Positions 7,881 through 15,402 of a stretch of 64,000 nucleotides of DNA are shown piece after piece (within the stretch, counting starts at the first letter, position 1; every line of letters starts with the position of its first letter). Below the pieces are notes generated by a model. The model searched no databases. It was given only the letters and a program-made list of their open reading frames with translations, and had not been told where the DNA came from. The position numbers and the translations under genes are program-made. Source of the stretch: Chitinophaga lutea. GTDB taxonomy: Bacteria > Bacteroidota > Bacteroidia > Chitinophagales > Chitinophagaceae. The stretch spans positions 1,240,001 through 1,304,000 of the forward strand of contig NZ_RPDH01000001.1 of the NCBI RefSeq assembly GCF_003813775.1, written 5' to 3'.

Positions 7881-9677
7881 ATGAAATTGTTGCTGAAATA
7901 TTTACAGAACTATAAGTGGCTGATCGCGCTGGCATTGCTGCTCGCCACCGTCAACCAGGTTTTTTCCCTGATGGACCCCTGGATCTTCGGAAAGATCGTG
8001 GACCAGTTTGCCGCCCATCCCCACTCTTACAACAAAACCGGTGAGCCTGTAGTACCGCGCGGGCAGCACGAATACCTGTACGGCGTTTTAATGCTGTTGC
8101 TGGCCTCCATCGGGGTGGCCATGGTATCGCGCATCGCCAAGGCGTTCCAGGATTATTTTGTGAGCGCCATCACCCAGAAGCTGGGCGCACAGATGTACAC
8201 CGACGGGCTGCGGCACTCCATGCGGCTGCCTTACCAGGAGTTTGAAGACCAGCGGAGCGGGGAAACGCTGGCCGTGCTGCAGAAGGTGCGCGTCGACTCC
8301 GAAAAATTCATTTCCCAGTTCATTAACATCCTCTTCACCACCCTCGTGGGCGTGGTGTTCGTGATGGTGTTCGCCTACCGCGTGCACTGGTCGCTCGTAT
8401 TCGTATACTTTGGCGGTTGCGTGCTGCTGGGCTGGCTGATGAACGTATTGAGCAAAAAGATCAAGTTCATCCAGAAAAGCATCGTGAAGGAAACCACCGT
8501 GCTGGCCGGCGCCACTACCGAGTCGCTGCGCAACATCGAGCTGGTGAAAAGCCTCGGCCTCACCAACCAGGAAATCCGCCGGCTCAACGCCAACACCATG
8601 AAAATACTGCTGCTCGAACTGAAAAAAGTGAGAAGCGTGCGCAGTATCGCGTTTGTGCAGGGCACTTTTGTGAACCTGCTGCGGTCGAGCATCCTCTTCC
8701 TGCTGCTGTACCTGGTGTATAAAGACACGGCCACCCTCGGCCAGATCTTCACCCTCCAGCTTTATTCGTTCTTCCTGTTCGGTCCGCTACAGGAGTTGGG
8801 CAACATCATCCTGGCCTACCGTGAGGCCGAAGTATCGCTCGGGAATTTCGAGCGCATTCTGCAAACGCCGGTGGAAGCCACCCCGCAGAATCCCCCGAAA
8901 CTGTCGGGCATCCGCGAACTGGAGTTCGACCATGTGAGTTTCAAACACCTCACCGCGCTGGGCAAGGCGCTCGACGATATCAGCTTCAACGTGAAGATCG
9001 GCGAAAGCATCGCTTTCGTGGGCCCTTCCGGCAGCGGCAAAACCACGCTGGTGAAGCTGCTGGTGGGATTATACAAAGCCGGCGAAGGCCGCATTCTGTA
9101 TAACGGCATCGACGCCTCCGCCATCGACATAGAAGAGCTGCGGCACCAGATCGGGTTCGTGACGCAGGACACACAGCTCTTTTCCGGCACCATCCGTGAA
9201 AACCTCCTGTTCGTGAACCCGCGCGCCACCGACGAAGAGCTGATGAGCGCCCTGCAAAGGGCCGCCTGCTACAGCCTGCTGGCGCGTGCGGAGAAGGGGA
9301 TCGATACGGTGATCGGAGAAGGCGGCATCAAAATTTCCGGCGGTGAAAAACAGCGCCTCTCCATTGCGCGGGCGCTCCTGCGGCACCCAAGGCTGCTGGT
9401 GTTCGATGAGGCCACCTCCGCCCTCGACTCCATCACCGAGGAAGAGATCACCCAAACCGTCAGAAACGTTACTTCCAGCAAGGAGCACATCACGGTGATG
9501 ATCGCCCATAGACTGTCTACCATCATGCACGCAGACCGCATTTATGTGCTCGAAAAAGGCCGCATTGTGGAAACCGGGGCCCATCATACCCTGCTCGAAG
9601 AAAAAGGCCTCTATTACGCCATGTGGCGCCAGCAGATCGGTGAGCGCAAAACGCAGGAATCGGCACAACCGGCCTGA
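7881..9677 (+). CDS. ABC-type exporter, fused membrane and ATPase domains (MsbA/MdlB-like)
   Basis: 598 residues from the ATG at 7881 (MKLLLKYLQNYKWL), chosen because it begins directly with the first membrane helix; an upstream ATG at 7830 adds a non-family tail. Residues 1-330 form a six-helix type I exporter membrane domain. The ATPase domain has Walker A GPSGSGKTT, signature ISGGEKQRLS, Walker B LLVFDEATSALD and switch IAHRLST. A half transporter like this works as a homodimer or heterodimer in the inner membrane. Neighbours do not reveal the substrate; lipid, peptide or drug export are all possible. Confidence 0.9.
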   Translation: MKLLLKYLQNYKWLIALALLLATVNQVFSLMDPWIFGKIVDQFAAHPHSYNKTGEPVVPRGQHEYLYGVLMLLLASIGVAMVSRIAKAFQDYFVSAITQKLGAQMYTDGLRHSMRLPYQEFEDQRSGETLAVLQKVRVDSEKFISQFINILFTTLVGVVFVMVFAYRVHWSLVFVYFGGCVLLGWLMNVLSKKIKFIQKSIVKETTVLAGATTESLRNIELVKSLGLTNQEIRRLNANTMKILLLELKKVRSVRSIAFVQGTFVNLLRSSILFLLLYLVYKDTATLGQIFTLQLYSFFLFGPLQELGNIILAYREAEVSLGNFERILQTPVEATPQNPPKLSGIRELEFDHVSFKHLTALGKALDDISFNVKIGESIAFVGPSGSGKTTLVKLLVGLYKAGEGRILYNGIDASAIDIEELRHQIGFVTQDTQLFSGTIRENLLFVNPRATDEELMSALQRAACYSLLARAEKGIDTVIGEGGIKISGGEKQRLSIARALLRHPRLLVFDEATSALDSITEEEITQTVRNVTSSKEHITVMIAHRLSTIMHADRIYVLEKGRIVETGAHHTLLEEKGLYYAMWRQQIGERKTQESAQPA

Positions 9678-9752
9678 TGATATACGGCCGGCGCACCGGC
9701 GGAAACGGTGGTGCGCCCGCCGGCAGTATCGCACACCGCCGCGGAAAAAATG

Positions 9753-9760
9753 TAACTTTG
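9753..9760 (+). promoter_or_regulatory. Putative -7 promoter element of the DUF983 gene
   Basis: TAACTTTG (TAnnTTTG) lies 7 bases before the start codon at 9768, implying an ultra-short leader, as at pyrC and pyrD in this window. Confidence 0.4.
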
Positions 9761-9767
9761 CCCTACC

Positions 9768-10232
9768 ATGGCAAAAAGACCGAATTATTTTCTCAGCATC
9801 CTGAAGATGAAATGCCCCCGGTGCCGGAAGGGTAATATGTACCGCACCAAGAATCCGTTCCACTGGCGCTTTTCCAGGATCTTCGACATGCACGACCGCT
9901 GCCCCGTCTGCGACCAGCAATTCGAGCTCGAAACCGGCTTCTGGTTCGGAACAGGTTATGTCAGCTATGCGCTGTCCGTAGCCCTCTCCGTATTCAACCT
10001 GATCTGGTACTGGTTCTTTTTTGGTATCTCCTGGCGGGATAACAGCATTTTTTACTGGCTGGCGGTGAACGGGGTAATACTGGTGCTGGTGCAACCCTGG
10101 TTGATGCGCATTTCACGCACGATATATCTGTATTTCTTCGTGTATTATGACGAAGAGACGGAGCGCCTGCCGGACACGGTTCATAAGCATGGTGAACACT
10201 CCCATCCGCATCCGGCAGGGCATTCACATTAA
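9768..10232 (+). CDS. DUF983 family membrane protein with zinc ribbon
   Basis: 154 residues. The N-terminal part has two Cys pairs, CPRCRKG (residues 18-24) and CPVC (around 45-48), forming a likely zinc ribbon, followed by FELETGFWFGTGYVSYALS. Two membrane helices follow, at about residues 66-88 and 96-115. The C-terminus is His-rich (HKHGEHSHPHPAGHSH). The family is uncharacterised; a metal-binding or respiratory-chain-related role has been suggested by context elsewhere, but nothing here proves it. A strong terminator follows. Confidence 0.85.
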   Translation: MAKRPNYFLSILKMKCPRCRKGNMYRTKNPFHWRFSRIFDMHDRCPVCDQQFELETGFWFGTGYVSYALSVALSVFNLIWYWFFFGISWRDNSIFYWLAVNGVILVLVQPWLMRISRTIYLYFFVYYDEETERLPDTVHKHGEHSHPHPAGHSH

Positions 10233-10258
10233 AAAGACATAAAGATAGCTTGTTAATC

Positions 10259-10283
10259 AAGGGCCGTAAAAACGGCCCTTTTT
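10259..10283 (+). terminator. Rho-independent terminator after the DUF983 gene
   Basis: AAGGGCCGT, an AAAA loop and ACGGCCCTT form a perfect 9-bp hairpin followed by a T run. It lies 26 bases after the stop codon. Confidence 0.88.
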
Positions 10284-10504
10284 GCTTTTCATCCAAAATC
10301 TGAGCAGTATGTCAGATCATCTTTAGTACATTTCAATATGTTGAAACAGGTTTCCCTGTTAACGATGCAACAACTAACAAATATAATTCTTCCCGGTTAC
10401 TTTTTTATTTCCTGATTATTTGAACGGTCGTGAAAACGTGTGCCGCATGCCTTAATCCGGTATGACCGGTACACCCTGTACAGGAAGAAAGGCTGAAATC
10501 ACTA
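10284..10504. other. Intergenic stretch upstream of the AztD-like gene
   Basis: This is the bulk of the 335-base gap between the DUF983 gene and the AztD-like lipoprotein gene. It is AT-rich in its first half. Apart from a lone half-site TGCAAC near 10365 I see no gene or further motif. The promoter and operators are annotated separately at 10505-10548. Confidence 0.5.
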
Positions 10505-10548
10505 TTTGCAACATCGATGCAAATATATAGATTTGCAACTTAGTTGCA
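10505..10548 (+). promoter_or_regulatory. Promoter of the AztD-like gene with two overlapping metal-type operators
   Basis: TTTG (10505-10508), a 19-base spacer and TAGATTTG (10528-10535) match the Bacteroidota consensus TTTG-N19-TAnnTTTG exactly. Two palindromes overlay it: GCAACATCGATGC (10508-10520, inside the wider arms TTTGCA/TGCAAA at 10505-10523) touches the -33 box, and TGCAACTTAGTTGCA (10534-10548) touches the -7 box and the expected start of transcription. Their equivalent positions are 27 bases apart. The second site has the same GCAACnnnGTTGC core as the site in front of the divergently placed receptor operon (15273-15285). A repressor of the Fur/Zur type is inferred; the protein is not encoded in the window. 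Confidence 0.72.
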
Positions 10549-10567
10549 CTTAAAATAACCTGACAAC

Positions 10568-11767
10568 ATGAAAAGATTACTAATTCCCGCGCTGGGCCTG
10601 GCTTTGATCATAGCAGGCTGCCGGAAGAACGACAAACCTGCTGACCCTGTTCAACCCGAAGCGGGCTACCTCCGCCTGGTGGTATCTGACGTAGACAAGG
10701 CCCAGATCACCGTGGTGGAGCCGCTTTCCAAAAAAACCACGGTGTACCCGGTGAAAGCCGCGCAACCCACCCTGTACGCCACCAGCACCGGCCAGTTTGC
10801 GGCCGTCCTCAGCAGAGCGGCCAACACGGTTGAGTTTTTCAATTCGGGCATTGAAAAGCACGGCGGGCACCTGCATGTGCACAACCCGGAAATGGCGGCA
10901 CAAAAATTCACGGAAGCCGGCCCCACCCACTTCTACGCCTACAACGGCCTCAATGCCATTTTCAACGACGGTACGGGCAGCCTCAGCCTGTTTAAAGACA
11001 GCGAGCTGGAAGGCGCGGCCGGCAAGGTACTGCCGGTGGCCACACCTCATCACGGCGCCATGGTCATTTTCGACGACCAGACGATTGCGGTGACGCAGAA
11101 AGACGGCTCGGTATCCGGCACCCTGCCGGAAAGGGTGAAGATCATCGACCGCTTCGGTACGGTACTGCACCAGTCCACCATCGCCACCAAAGGCATCCAT
11201 GGCGATGCGGGCAACGGTAAAACGGCGGCCTTCGGCAGCCCCGACGGCATCCTGCTGGTAGCGCAGAACGGCGAGCAGTCGCTCGTGCCCTACCCGGCGG
11301 ATTTCGGCACCGCCTGGATAGGCACCGTGCTCGGCAACAAGGCATTGCCGCACTTTTTCGGTTATGTATCGCTCGGCCTCTACAAAATCGACCCCGCCAC
11401 GAAAAAAATCACCCTGGTACTGAAAAACGAAAACAATAACATTCACCAGTACATGCTCGACGAAGAGGGCAAAAATCTTTATGTACTGCTCACCGACGGT
11501 ACGCTGAAAATATTCGACGCCGGCAGCGCACAGCTGAAAAAGGAAGGTAAGATAACAACGGCCATTCCCGCCGGCGCCACGGCCGCGCAGAAACCTTACT
11601 TCGCCGTATCGCGCAAATGCGTTTACGTGACCGACCAGGGCGCGGGCCATGTGAAAATGTTCGAAGCGGCCACGCTGCGCGAGCTCAGCGCCATCCCGGT
11701 GGGCAACAAACCATTCAAACTGATAGTAGTCGGCGACCAGGAAGGGCTCCAGGCCGGCGACGATTAA
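10568..11767 (+). CDS. AztD-like zinc-binding beta-propeller lipoprotein
   Basis: 399 residues. A lipoprotein signal peptide ends at IIAGC (Cys18). The body is a propeller-like repeat protein carrying the AztD pattern of conserved motifs: HGGHLHVH (residues 98-105), PTHFYAYNG (His121), IFNDGTG, PHHGAMV (His161-162), IHGDAG (His211) and FGSPDGILL. AztD is known in proteobacteria as a periplasmic zinc metallochaperone encoded with the AztABC transporter. Here there is no AztABC; the gene instead faces an operon with a ZnuD-like receptor. The signal suggests membrane anchoring rather than a soluble chaperone. Repression by a metal regulator is inferred from the two operators over its promoter. 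Zinc is the favoured ligand by homology only. Confidence 0.8.
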   Translation: MKRLLIPALGLALIIAGCRKNDKPADPVQPEAGYLRLVVSDVDKAQITVVEPLSKKTTVYPVKAAQPTLYATSTGQFAAVLSRAANTVEFFNSGIEKHGGHLHVHNPEMAAQKFTEAGPTHFYAYNGLNAIFNDGTGSLSLFKDSELEGAAGKVLPVATPHHGAMVIFDDQTIAVTQKDGSVSGTLPERVKIIDRFGTVLHQSTIATKGIHGDAGNGKTAAFGSPDGILLVAQNGEQSLVPYPADFGTAWIGTVLGNKALPHFFGYVSLGLYKIDPATKKITLVLKNENNNIHQYMLDEEGKNLYVLLTDGTLKIFDAGSAQLKKEGKITTAIPAGATAAQKPYFAVSRKCVYVTDQGAGHVKMFEAATLRELSAIPVGNKPFKLIVVGDQEGLQAGDD

Positions 11768-11823
11768 CTTGCTCCGGGGCCTACTGTCGGCCCGGTATTT
11801 TACCCCAGCTCACGCATAAAAAA

Positions 11824-11854
11824 GGACTGCCAAATCATTGGCAGTCCCTTTTTT
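11824..11854. terminator. Bidirectional terminator between the AztD-like gene and the converging lipoprotein gene
   Basis: GGACTGCCA (11824-11832) and TGGCAGTCC (11839-11847) form a perfect 9-bp stem. An A run precedes and a T run follows, so it can act on both strands, as expected between the converging genes ending at 11767 and 11875. Confidence 0.88.
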
Positions 11855-11874
11855 TCCCGGGTTTTCAGGAAATA

Positions 11875-12450
11875 TTATTTGATCTCCAGCGGGAACTCCG
11901 TGAGCACATCGGTGCTGCCGGGGCCGTAAGAGCCGTTTTTGTTGCCGGGCTGATGCCTTACCACCATCCGCAGATAACCGGTGAATGCGCCTTTGGTGGC
12001 CACGCTTACTTCCAGGCCGATGGGCAGGTTATTGCCGTCCTTATCGAGCGGCGTAACGGTAGCCACGGTGCTCAGTGAATCCTGCAGGTTGGCGTTGGCC
12101 TTGCTGAAAAAGAGGTGGAACAAACGGTGCTCGTCCGCTTCTTCTTCGATTTCATGCGTGATGGTATCGGCCGGGTTCTTGCGCTCGTCGAACAGTTCTG
12201 TCGAGAGGTTGTAGGTGGTATTGGCCTTTAACGTCACCTTCTCGATCACCGGATTGCCGGTGAGGTCTTTCCAGGTGGCCACCACCTTATCGGCTGCGTT
12301 GGCGGCGTTGGTGAACGTGAGCTTCACCGTCGTAATTTCTTCGTTGGCGTTCTCTGTCGGTGTTTCGTTCTTTTCTTTTTTGCAGGCGGCGAATAACAGT
12401 GCGGCGGCAGCGGCAAATACGGTCAGTCGAAGGTTCTTTTTCATACTCAT
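11875..12450 (-). CDS. Lipoprotein with acidic/His segment, partner of a metal-type TonB receptor
   Basis: 191 residues with a lipobox LLFAAC (Cys23) and a lysine- and glutamate-rich linker. Residues 100-112 read EIEEEADEHRLFH, a cluster of carboxylates and histidines able to bind a metal. The pattern, including TTVKLTF near the start and the EEEADEH segment, matches a Bacteroidota lipoprotein family often found beside TonB-dependent receptors and named after a periplasmic-binding-like fold in databases; I recall this from memory. The gene starts 16 bases after the receptor gene stop, so it is the last gene of the operon. Probable role: capture or hand-over of metal at the outer membrane. A start at residue 3 (MKKN) is possible. 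Confidence 0.72.
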   Translation of the reverse strand: MSMKKNLRLTVFAAAAALLFAACKKEKNETPTENANEEITTVKLTFTNAANAADKVVATWKDLTGNPVIEKVTLKANTTYNLSTELFDERKNPADTITHEIEEEADEHRLFHLFFSKANANLQDSLSTVATVTPLDKDGNNLPIGLEVSVATKGAFTGYLRMVVRHQPGNKNGSYGPGSTDVLTEFPLEIK

Positions 12451-12466
12451 TGTCGGTTATAATGTT

Positions 12467-14827
12467 TTAAATGGATGCTTTCTTTCCAAACTGGAGGGGC
12501 ATCTTTACTTTGAGATAAATGTTACGGCCCGGCTCGTCCGCGAAGTAGCGGAAGAAGTTCAGGTAATCGCGGTACCGGGTGTTCAGCAGGTTGGCAGCGC
12601 CGAGAATAAACGACACGGGCTGCTTGCCGAAATGCACCGTACTGCCGGCTTCCAAACCCACCAGCGTGTACCCGGAGGGCGGCGCCAGCAGGTCCTGGCC
12701 GCGTGGATCGTTTTTGTCCTGGAGGTTCGCGGGCGTGCGTGTCTGCTTCAGCACGTTACTAACGCTAACGGATATATAATTTTCCTTAAACGCTTTGTAG
12801 TTCCCCGGCGTAAAACTCAGCTCGTTCTCGAACCGGTCGGCGGGCATATTGATCAGCCAGTCGTTATCGGTTTCGTTGTAAGCCCGCAGAATGGAGGCTT
12901 TGGAAGTGAGCTGCCATTTCGGGAGGAACTGCCAGCGCACCTGCGCGTCCATGCCTTTCATGGTGACGTCGGACTGGCGGTAAAACGTGTAAGGGAACGC
13001 ACCGCGGATGGTGACCACGATACTGTCTGTCGGCTGCTGGAAAATGAAGTTGCTGATGTGGTTGTAATACAGGTTCACATCTGCCTCCAGTTTGTCGCTG
13101 ATATCGTAGTGCAGGGTGGTGTTGAACTTGGCGGCGTCTTCCGGTTTCAGGTACGGATCGCCGTCCACATACACCGCCGCGCCGTGGTGCAGGCCGGTGG
13201 CATACAGTTCGTTCACACCGGGCGGGCGCCAGGCGCGGGCGGCATTCACCGACACGTGAAAGTTATCGGTAACGCGGTATTGTGCGCCGAGCGAGCCGGA
13301 GATGCTGGCATAATCCTGTTCGGGATAATGGATCGCACCGGCGTTGTCGCCCAGGTTATAGTACTGTTTGTTGTCGTAGCGGATACCGCCTTCCACCAGC
13401 CATTGCTGGTTGGCGCTTTCCCATTTCTCCGTCCAGAACGCCCCCCATTGCAGGCTCTCGTAATTCGGGATAAAAAGCCTGCTGCGGTAGCTGTTCTCCT
13501 GGTAGGTGCCGGTAGCGCCGACGGTGCCGCGCAGCCCTTTCCAGCTGAAATGATCCCAGAGCAACTCAGCGTTGTAGGTGGTGAGATTCAGGTTCATTTT
13601 GTTGACGGAGAGGGCGGATTTACGGTCCAGCTCATCGCGGTAATTGAACTGGCGGGCCAGCACCAGGTTGAGGCGGCCGGCTTTCCCGGTGTTCAGGTAA
13701 CTTTTGATTTTGAACAGCTCGTGCTCCACATGCTGGTATGGCCTTTCGATATCATATGAAAACCCTTCGGTGAATTCCGGCAGGGGGCGCTGTTGTTTGA
13801 TCACGTTGTCGAGGTCTTCGCGGTTGCCGATGTGGGAACCTTCGAATACGCCGAGGTTGGTGTTGAACTGACTGTAGAACAGTTCAACGCCGTACTGCGG
13901 TTTTTTCCAGCCGATGGCGCCGGAGAAATTGTATTCCTCCACGCCGGTATTATCGAGCCAGTAATCCGGCGTTTTTACGTTGCCGCCTTTGCGCAGCGTA
14001 CCCTGCAACCGCCAGCTGAGGCCCGGCAGTTTGGGCACCTGCTGTTCGATGATGGCCGACACGGCGCCCAGCCTGTTGTTGGAAAAACCGGCGAAGTTCA
14101 CCTCACCGCCGAGGCCCGGCGTTACGGGCAGCGCTTTCGGTTCCACGAGCACCACGCCGCCGATCGCATCGCCACCGTAGCGAAGCGCGCCCGCGCCTTT
14201 GATCACCACCATTTTATTGGCGAGGAACGGGTCCACTTCCGGCGCATGTTCCGAGCCCCATTGCTGGCCTTCCTGGCGGATGCCGTTGTTGAGGATCAGC
14301 ACGCGGTTGCTGTGCAGGCCGTTGATCACGGGCTTGGATACGTTCGGCCCGGTGGTGAGCGAGGTAACGCCGTTCACTTTTTTCAGCGCTTCCCCGAGCG
14401 TGAGCCCCCTCGTTTTTTCCAGTTCCTTCCCGCTGAGTGATTCTACCGGCGCGGTGGTCACTTCTTTGGCGGCGTGACCGGTAACGGCCACTTCCTGCAA
14501 CTGCGTGACGCTGTGCGGCAGGGAGATATTACGGCGCTCGTCTGCACTCACCTGCCAGGCTACTTCCACCGGCAGGCAGCCGATGTGGCTGATGTGAAGG
14601 GTATAAAAACCCGGACAAAGCCCTTCCAGCCGGTAAACGCCTTTGTCGTCGCTTTTGACGGAGAGCCCGTTCTCCTTGATAACGATGGTGGCGCCCGGCA
14701 GTGGCTGTTTCGTTTCACTGTCGGTAACCGTCCCGCTCAAACGGATGGTACATTGCGCACTGGCGGCCGCTGCAAACATCAATTGCATCAACACTGCCGC
14801 CCATGCGATTTTTTTAATCACTTGCAT
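12467..14827 (-). CDS. TonB-dependent receptor, ZnuD-like metal uptake type
   Basis: 786 residues: signal peptide (MQLMFAAAASAQ), a CarboxypepD_reg-like domain (about residues 28-105), a TonB plug (about 115-225, with NGLHSNRVLILNNGIRQEG and GAGALRYGGDAIGG), and a 22-strand barrel ending with LKVKMPLQFGKKASI. Motifs fit the ZnuD group of zinc receptors: WGSEHAPEVDPF in the plug and NELYATGLHHGAAVYVDGDPYLKPE-like loop near residue 547, with a His pair exposed outside. It imports its substrate across the outer membrane using TonB energy. It is the middle gene of a three-gene operon and its neighbours are His-rich. Zinc is the best guess; another transition metal cannot be excluded. Confidence 0.85.
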   Translation of the reverse strand: MQVIKKIAWAAVLMQLMFAAAASAQCTIRLSGTVTDSETKQPLPGATIVIKENGLSVKSDDKGVYRLEGLCPGFYTLHISHIGCLPVEVAWQVSADERRNISLPHSVTQLQEVAVTGHAAKEVTTAPVESLSGKELEKTRGLTLGEALKKVNGVTSLTTGPNVSKPVINGLHSNRVLILNNGIRQEGQQWGSEHAPEVDPFLANKMVVIKGAGALRYGGDAIGGVVLVEPKALPVTPGLGGEVNFAGFSNNRLGAVSAIIEQQVPKLPGLSWRLQGTLRKGGNVKTPDYWLDNTGVEEYNFSGAIGWKKPQYGVELFYSQFNTNLGVFEGSHIGNREDLDNVIKQQRPLPEFTEGFSYDIERPYQHVEHELFKIKSYLNTGKAGRLNLVLARQFNYRDELDRKSALSVNKMNLNLTTYNAELLWDHFSWKGLRGTVGATGTYQENSYRSRLFIPNYESLQWGAFWTEKWESANQQWLVEGGIRYDNKQYYNLGDNAGAIHYPEQDYASISGSLGAQYRVTDNFHVSVNAARAWRPPGVNELYATGLHHGAAVYVDGDPYLKPEDAAKFNTTLHYDISDKLEADVNLYYNHISNFIFQQPTDSIVVTIRGAFPYTFYRQSDVTMKGMDAQVRWQFLPKWQLTSKASILRAYNETDNDWLINMPADRFENELSFTPGNYKAFKENYISVSVSNVLKQTRTPANLQDKNDPRGQDLLAPPSGYTLVGLEAGSTVHFGKQPVSFILGAANLLNTRYRDYLNFFRYFADEPGRNIYLKVKMPLQFGKKASI

Positions 14828-14897
14828 GTGTACAGAAGATCATTGGCAGCCTGTGCTGCCGGCAATAAAATCAGATAAAATACCGGATGAGATGGGG

Positions 14898-15230
14898 TTA
14901 CGCATGCGGGGGAGCGCGCAGGGAAAAGTAATAAGCGGGATATGAAAAAATGTGCAGCGGCAGCGTTTGGCTAAGCGTTGCATATTCGTGTGGCGTGGCG
15001 GGGACGGCTGTGTGATATCCCGGAAGATAGGCTTCCACTTCCCAGTGCAGCCATTCGCAGTGCTGGTGTTGGCCGGAGAGCACGGGCCCGTCCGTGTACA
15101 CCAGGTTACAGGCTTCGTCGATGGTATCTTCGTGCCCCACAAAATGGTGCACATAATCCCTGGGCGTAATGTATAAACAAAACACGCCCAGCAGTAAAAT
15201 GGCTCCTATTTGTTGGAAAAATTGCTTCAC
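14898..15230 (-). CDS. Small exported His-rich protein, first gene of the metal receptor operon
   Basis: 110 residues starting with GTG at 15230. An N-terminal hydrophobic segment (QIGAILLLGVFCLYIT) acts as signal or anchor. It is followed by DYVHHFVGHEDT and, after a gap, QHQHCEWLHWEVEAY, giving many possible His/Cys metal ligands. Small proteins with this HHF-xGH-DT and HxHC layout recur next to TonB receptors in Bacteroidota, in my memory of the family, but have no assigned function. The promoter 18 bases upstream of the start carries the GCAACnnnGTTGC operator. I infer periplasmic metal binding or sensing. The short length and GTG start make the exact start less certain. Confidence 0.7.
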   Translation of the reverse strand: MKQFFQQIGAILLLGVFCLYITPRDYVHHFVGHEDTIDEACNLVYTDGPVLSGQHQHCEWLHWEVEAYLPGYHTAVPATPHEYATLSQTLPLHIFSYPAYYFSLRAPPHA

Positions 15231-15247
15231 CTGCCTGGTTTAGAAGG

Positions 15248-15285
15248 CAAAGATACATAAAATCGAAGGATTGCAACATTGTTGC
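15248..15285 (-). promoter_or_regulatory. Promoter of the receptor operon with an overlapping GCAACnnnGTTGC operator
   Basis: On the minus strand TATCTTTG (15255-15248) is a good TAnnTTTG -7 element, and TTG (15276-15274) lies 18 bases upstream as the -33 element. The palindrome GCAACATTGTTGC at 15273-15285 covers that -33 box. The same 5+5 palindrome occurs at the AztD-like gene promoter 4.7 kb away. Binding would block RNA polymerase, so repression when metal is plentiful is inferred. Confidence 0.7.
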
Positions 15286-15402
15286 GGTTAGGGCATGCCT
15301 GACATGGCCGTTATCCCGCCTGTTTTATGCATCATGGGATGCCGTGGCATCCTGTCCGTTGTTGCACTGATACACATGCATAAATGATTTCCACGCGTGC
15401 CC

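Noticed and set aside
15337..15352. Palindrome GGATGCCGTGGCATCC near the end of the DUF1501 gene
   Set aside because: Short, with no T run and no second copy noticed. It may be a chance hairpin or weak terminator.
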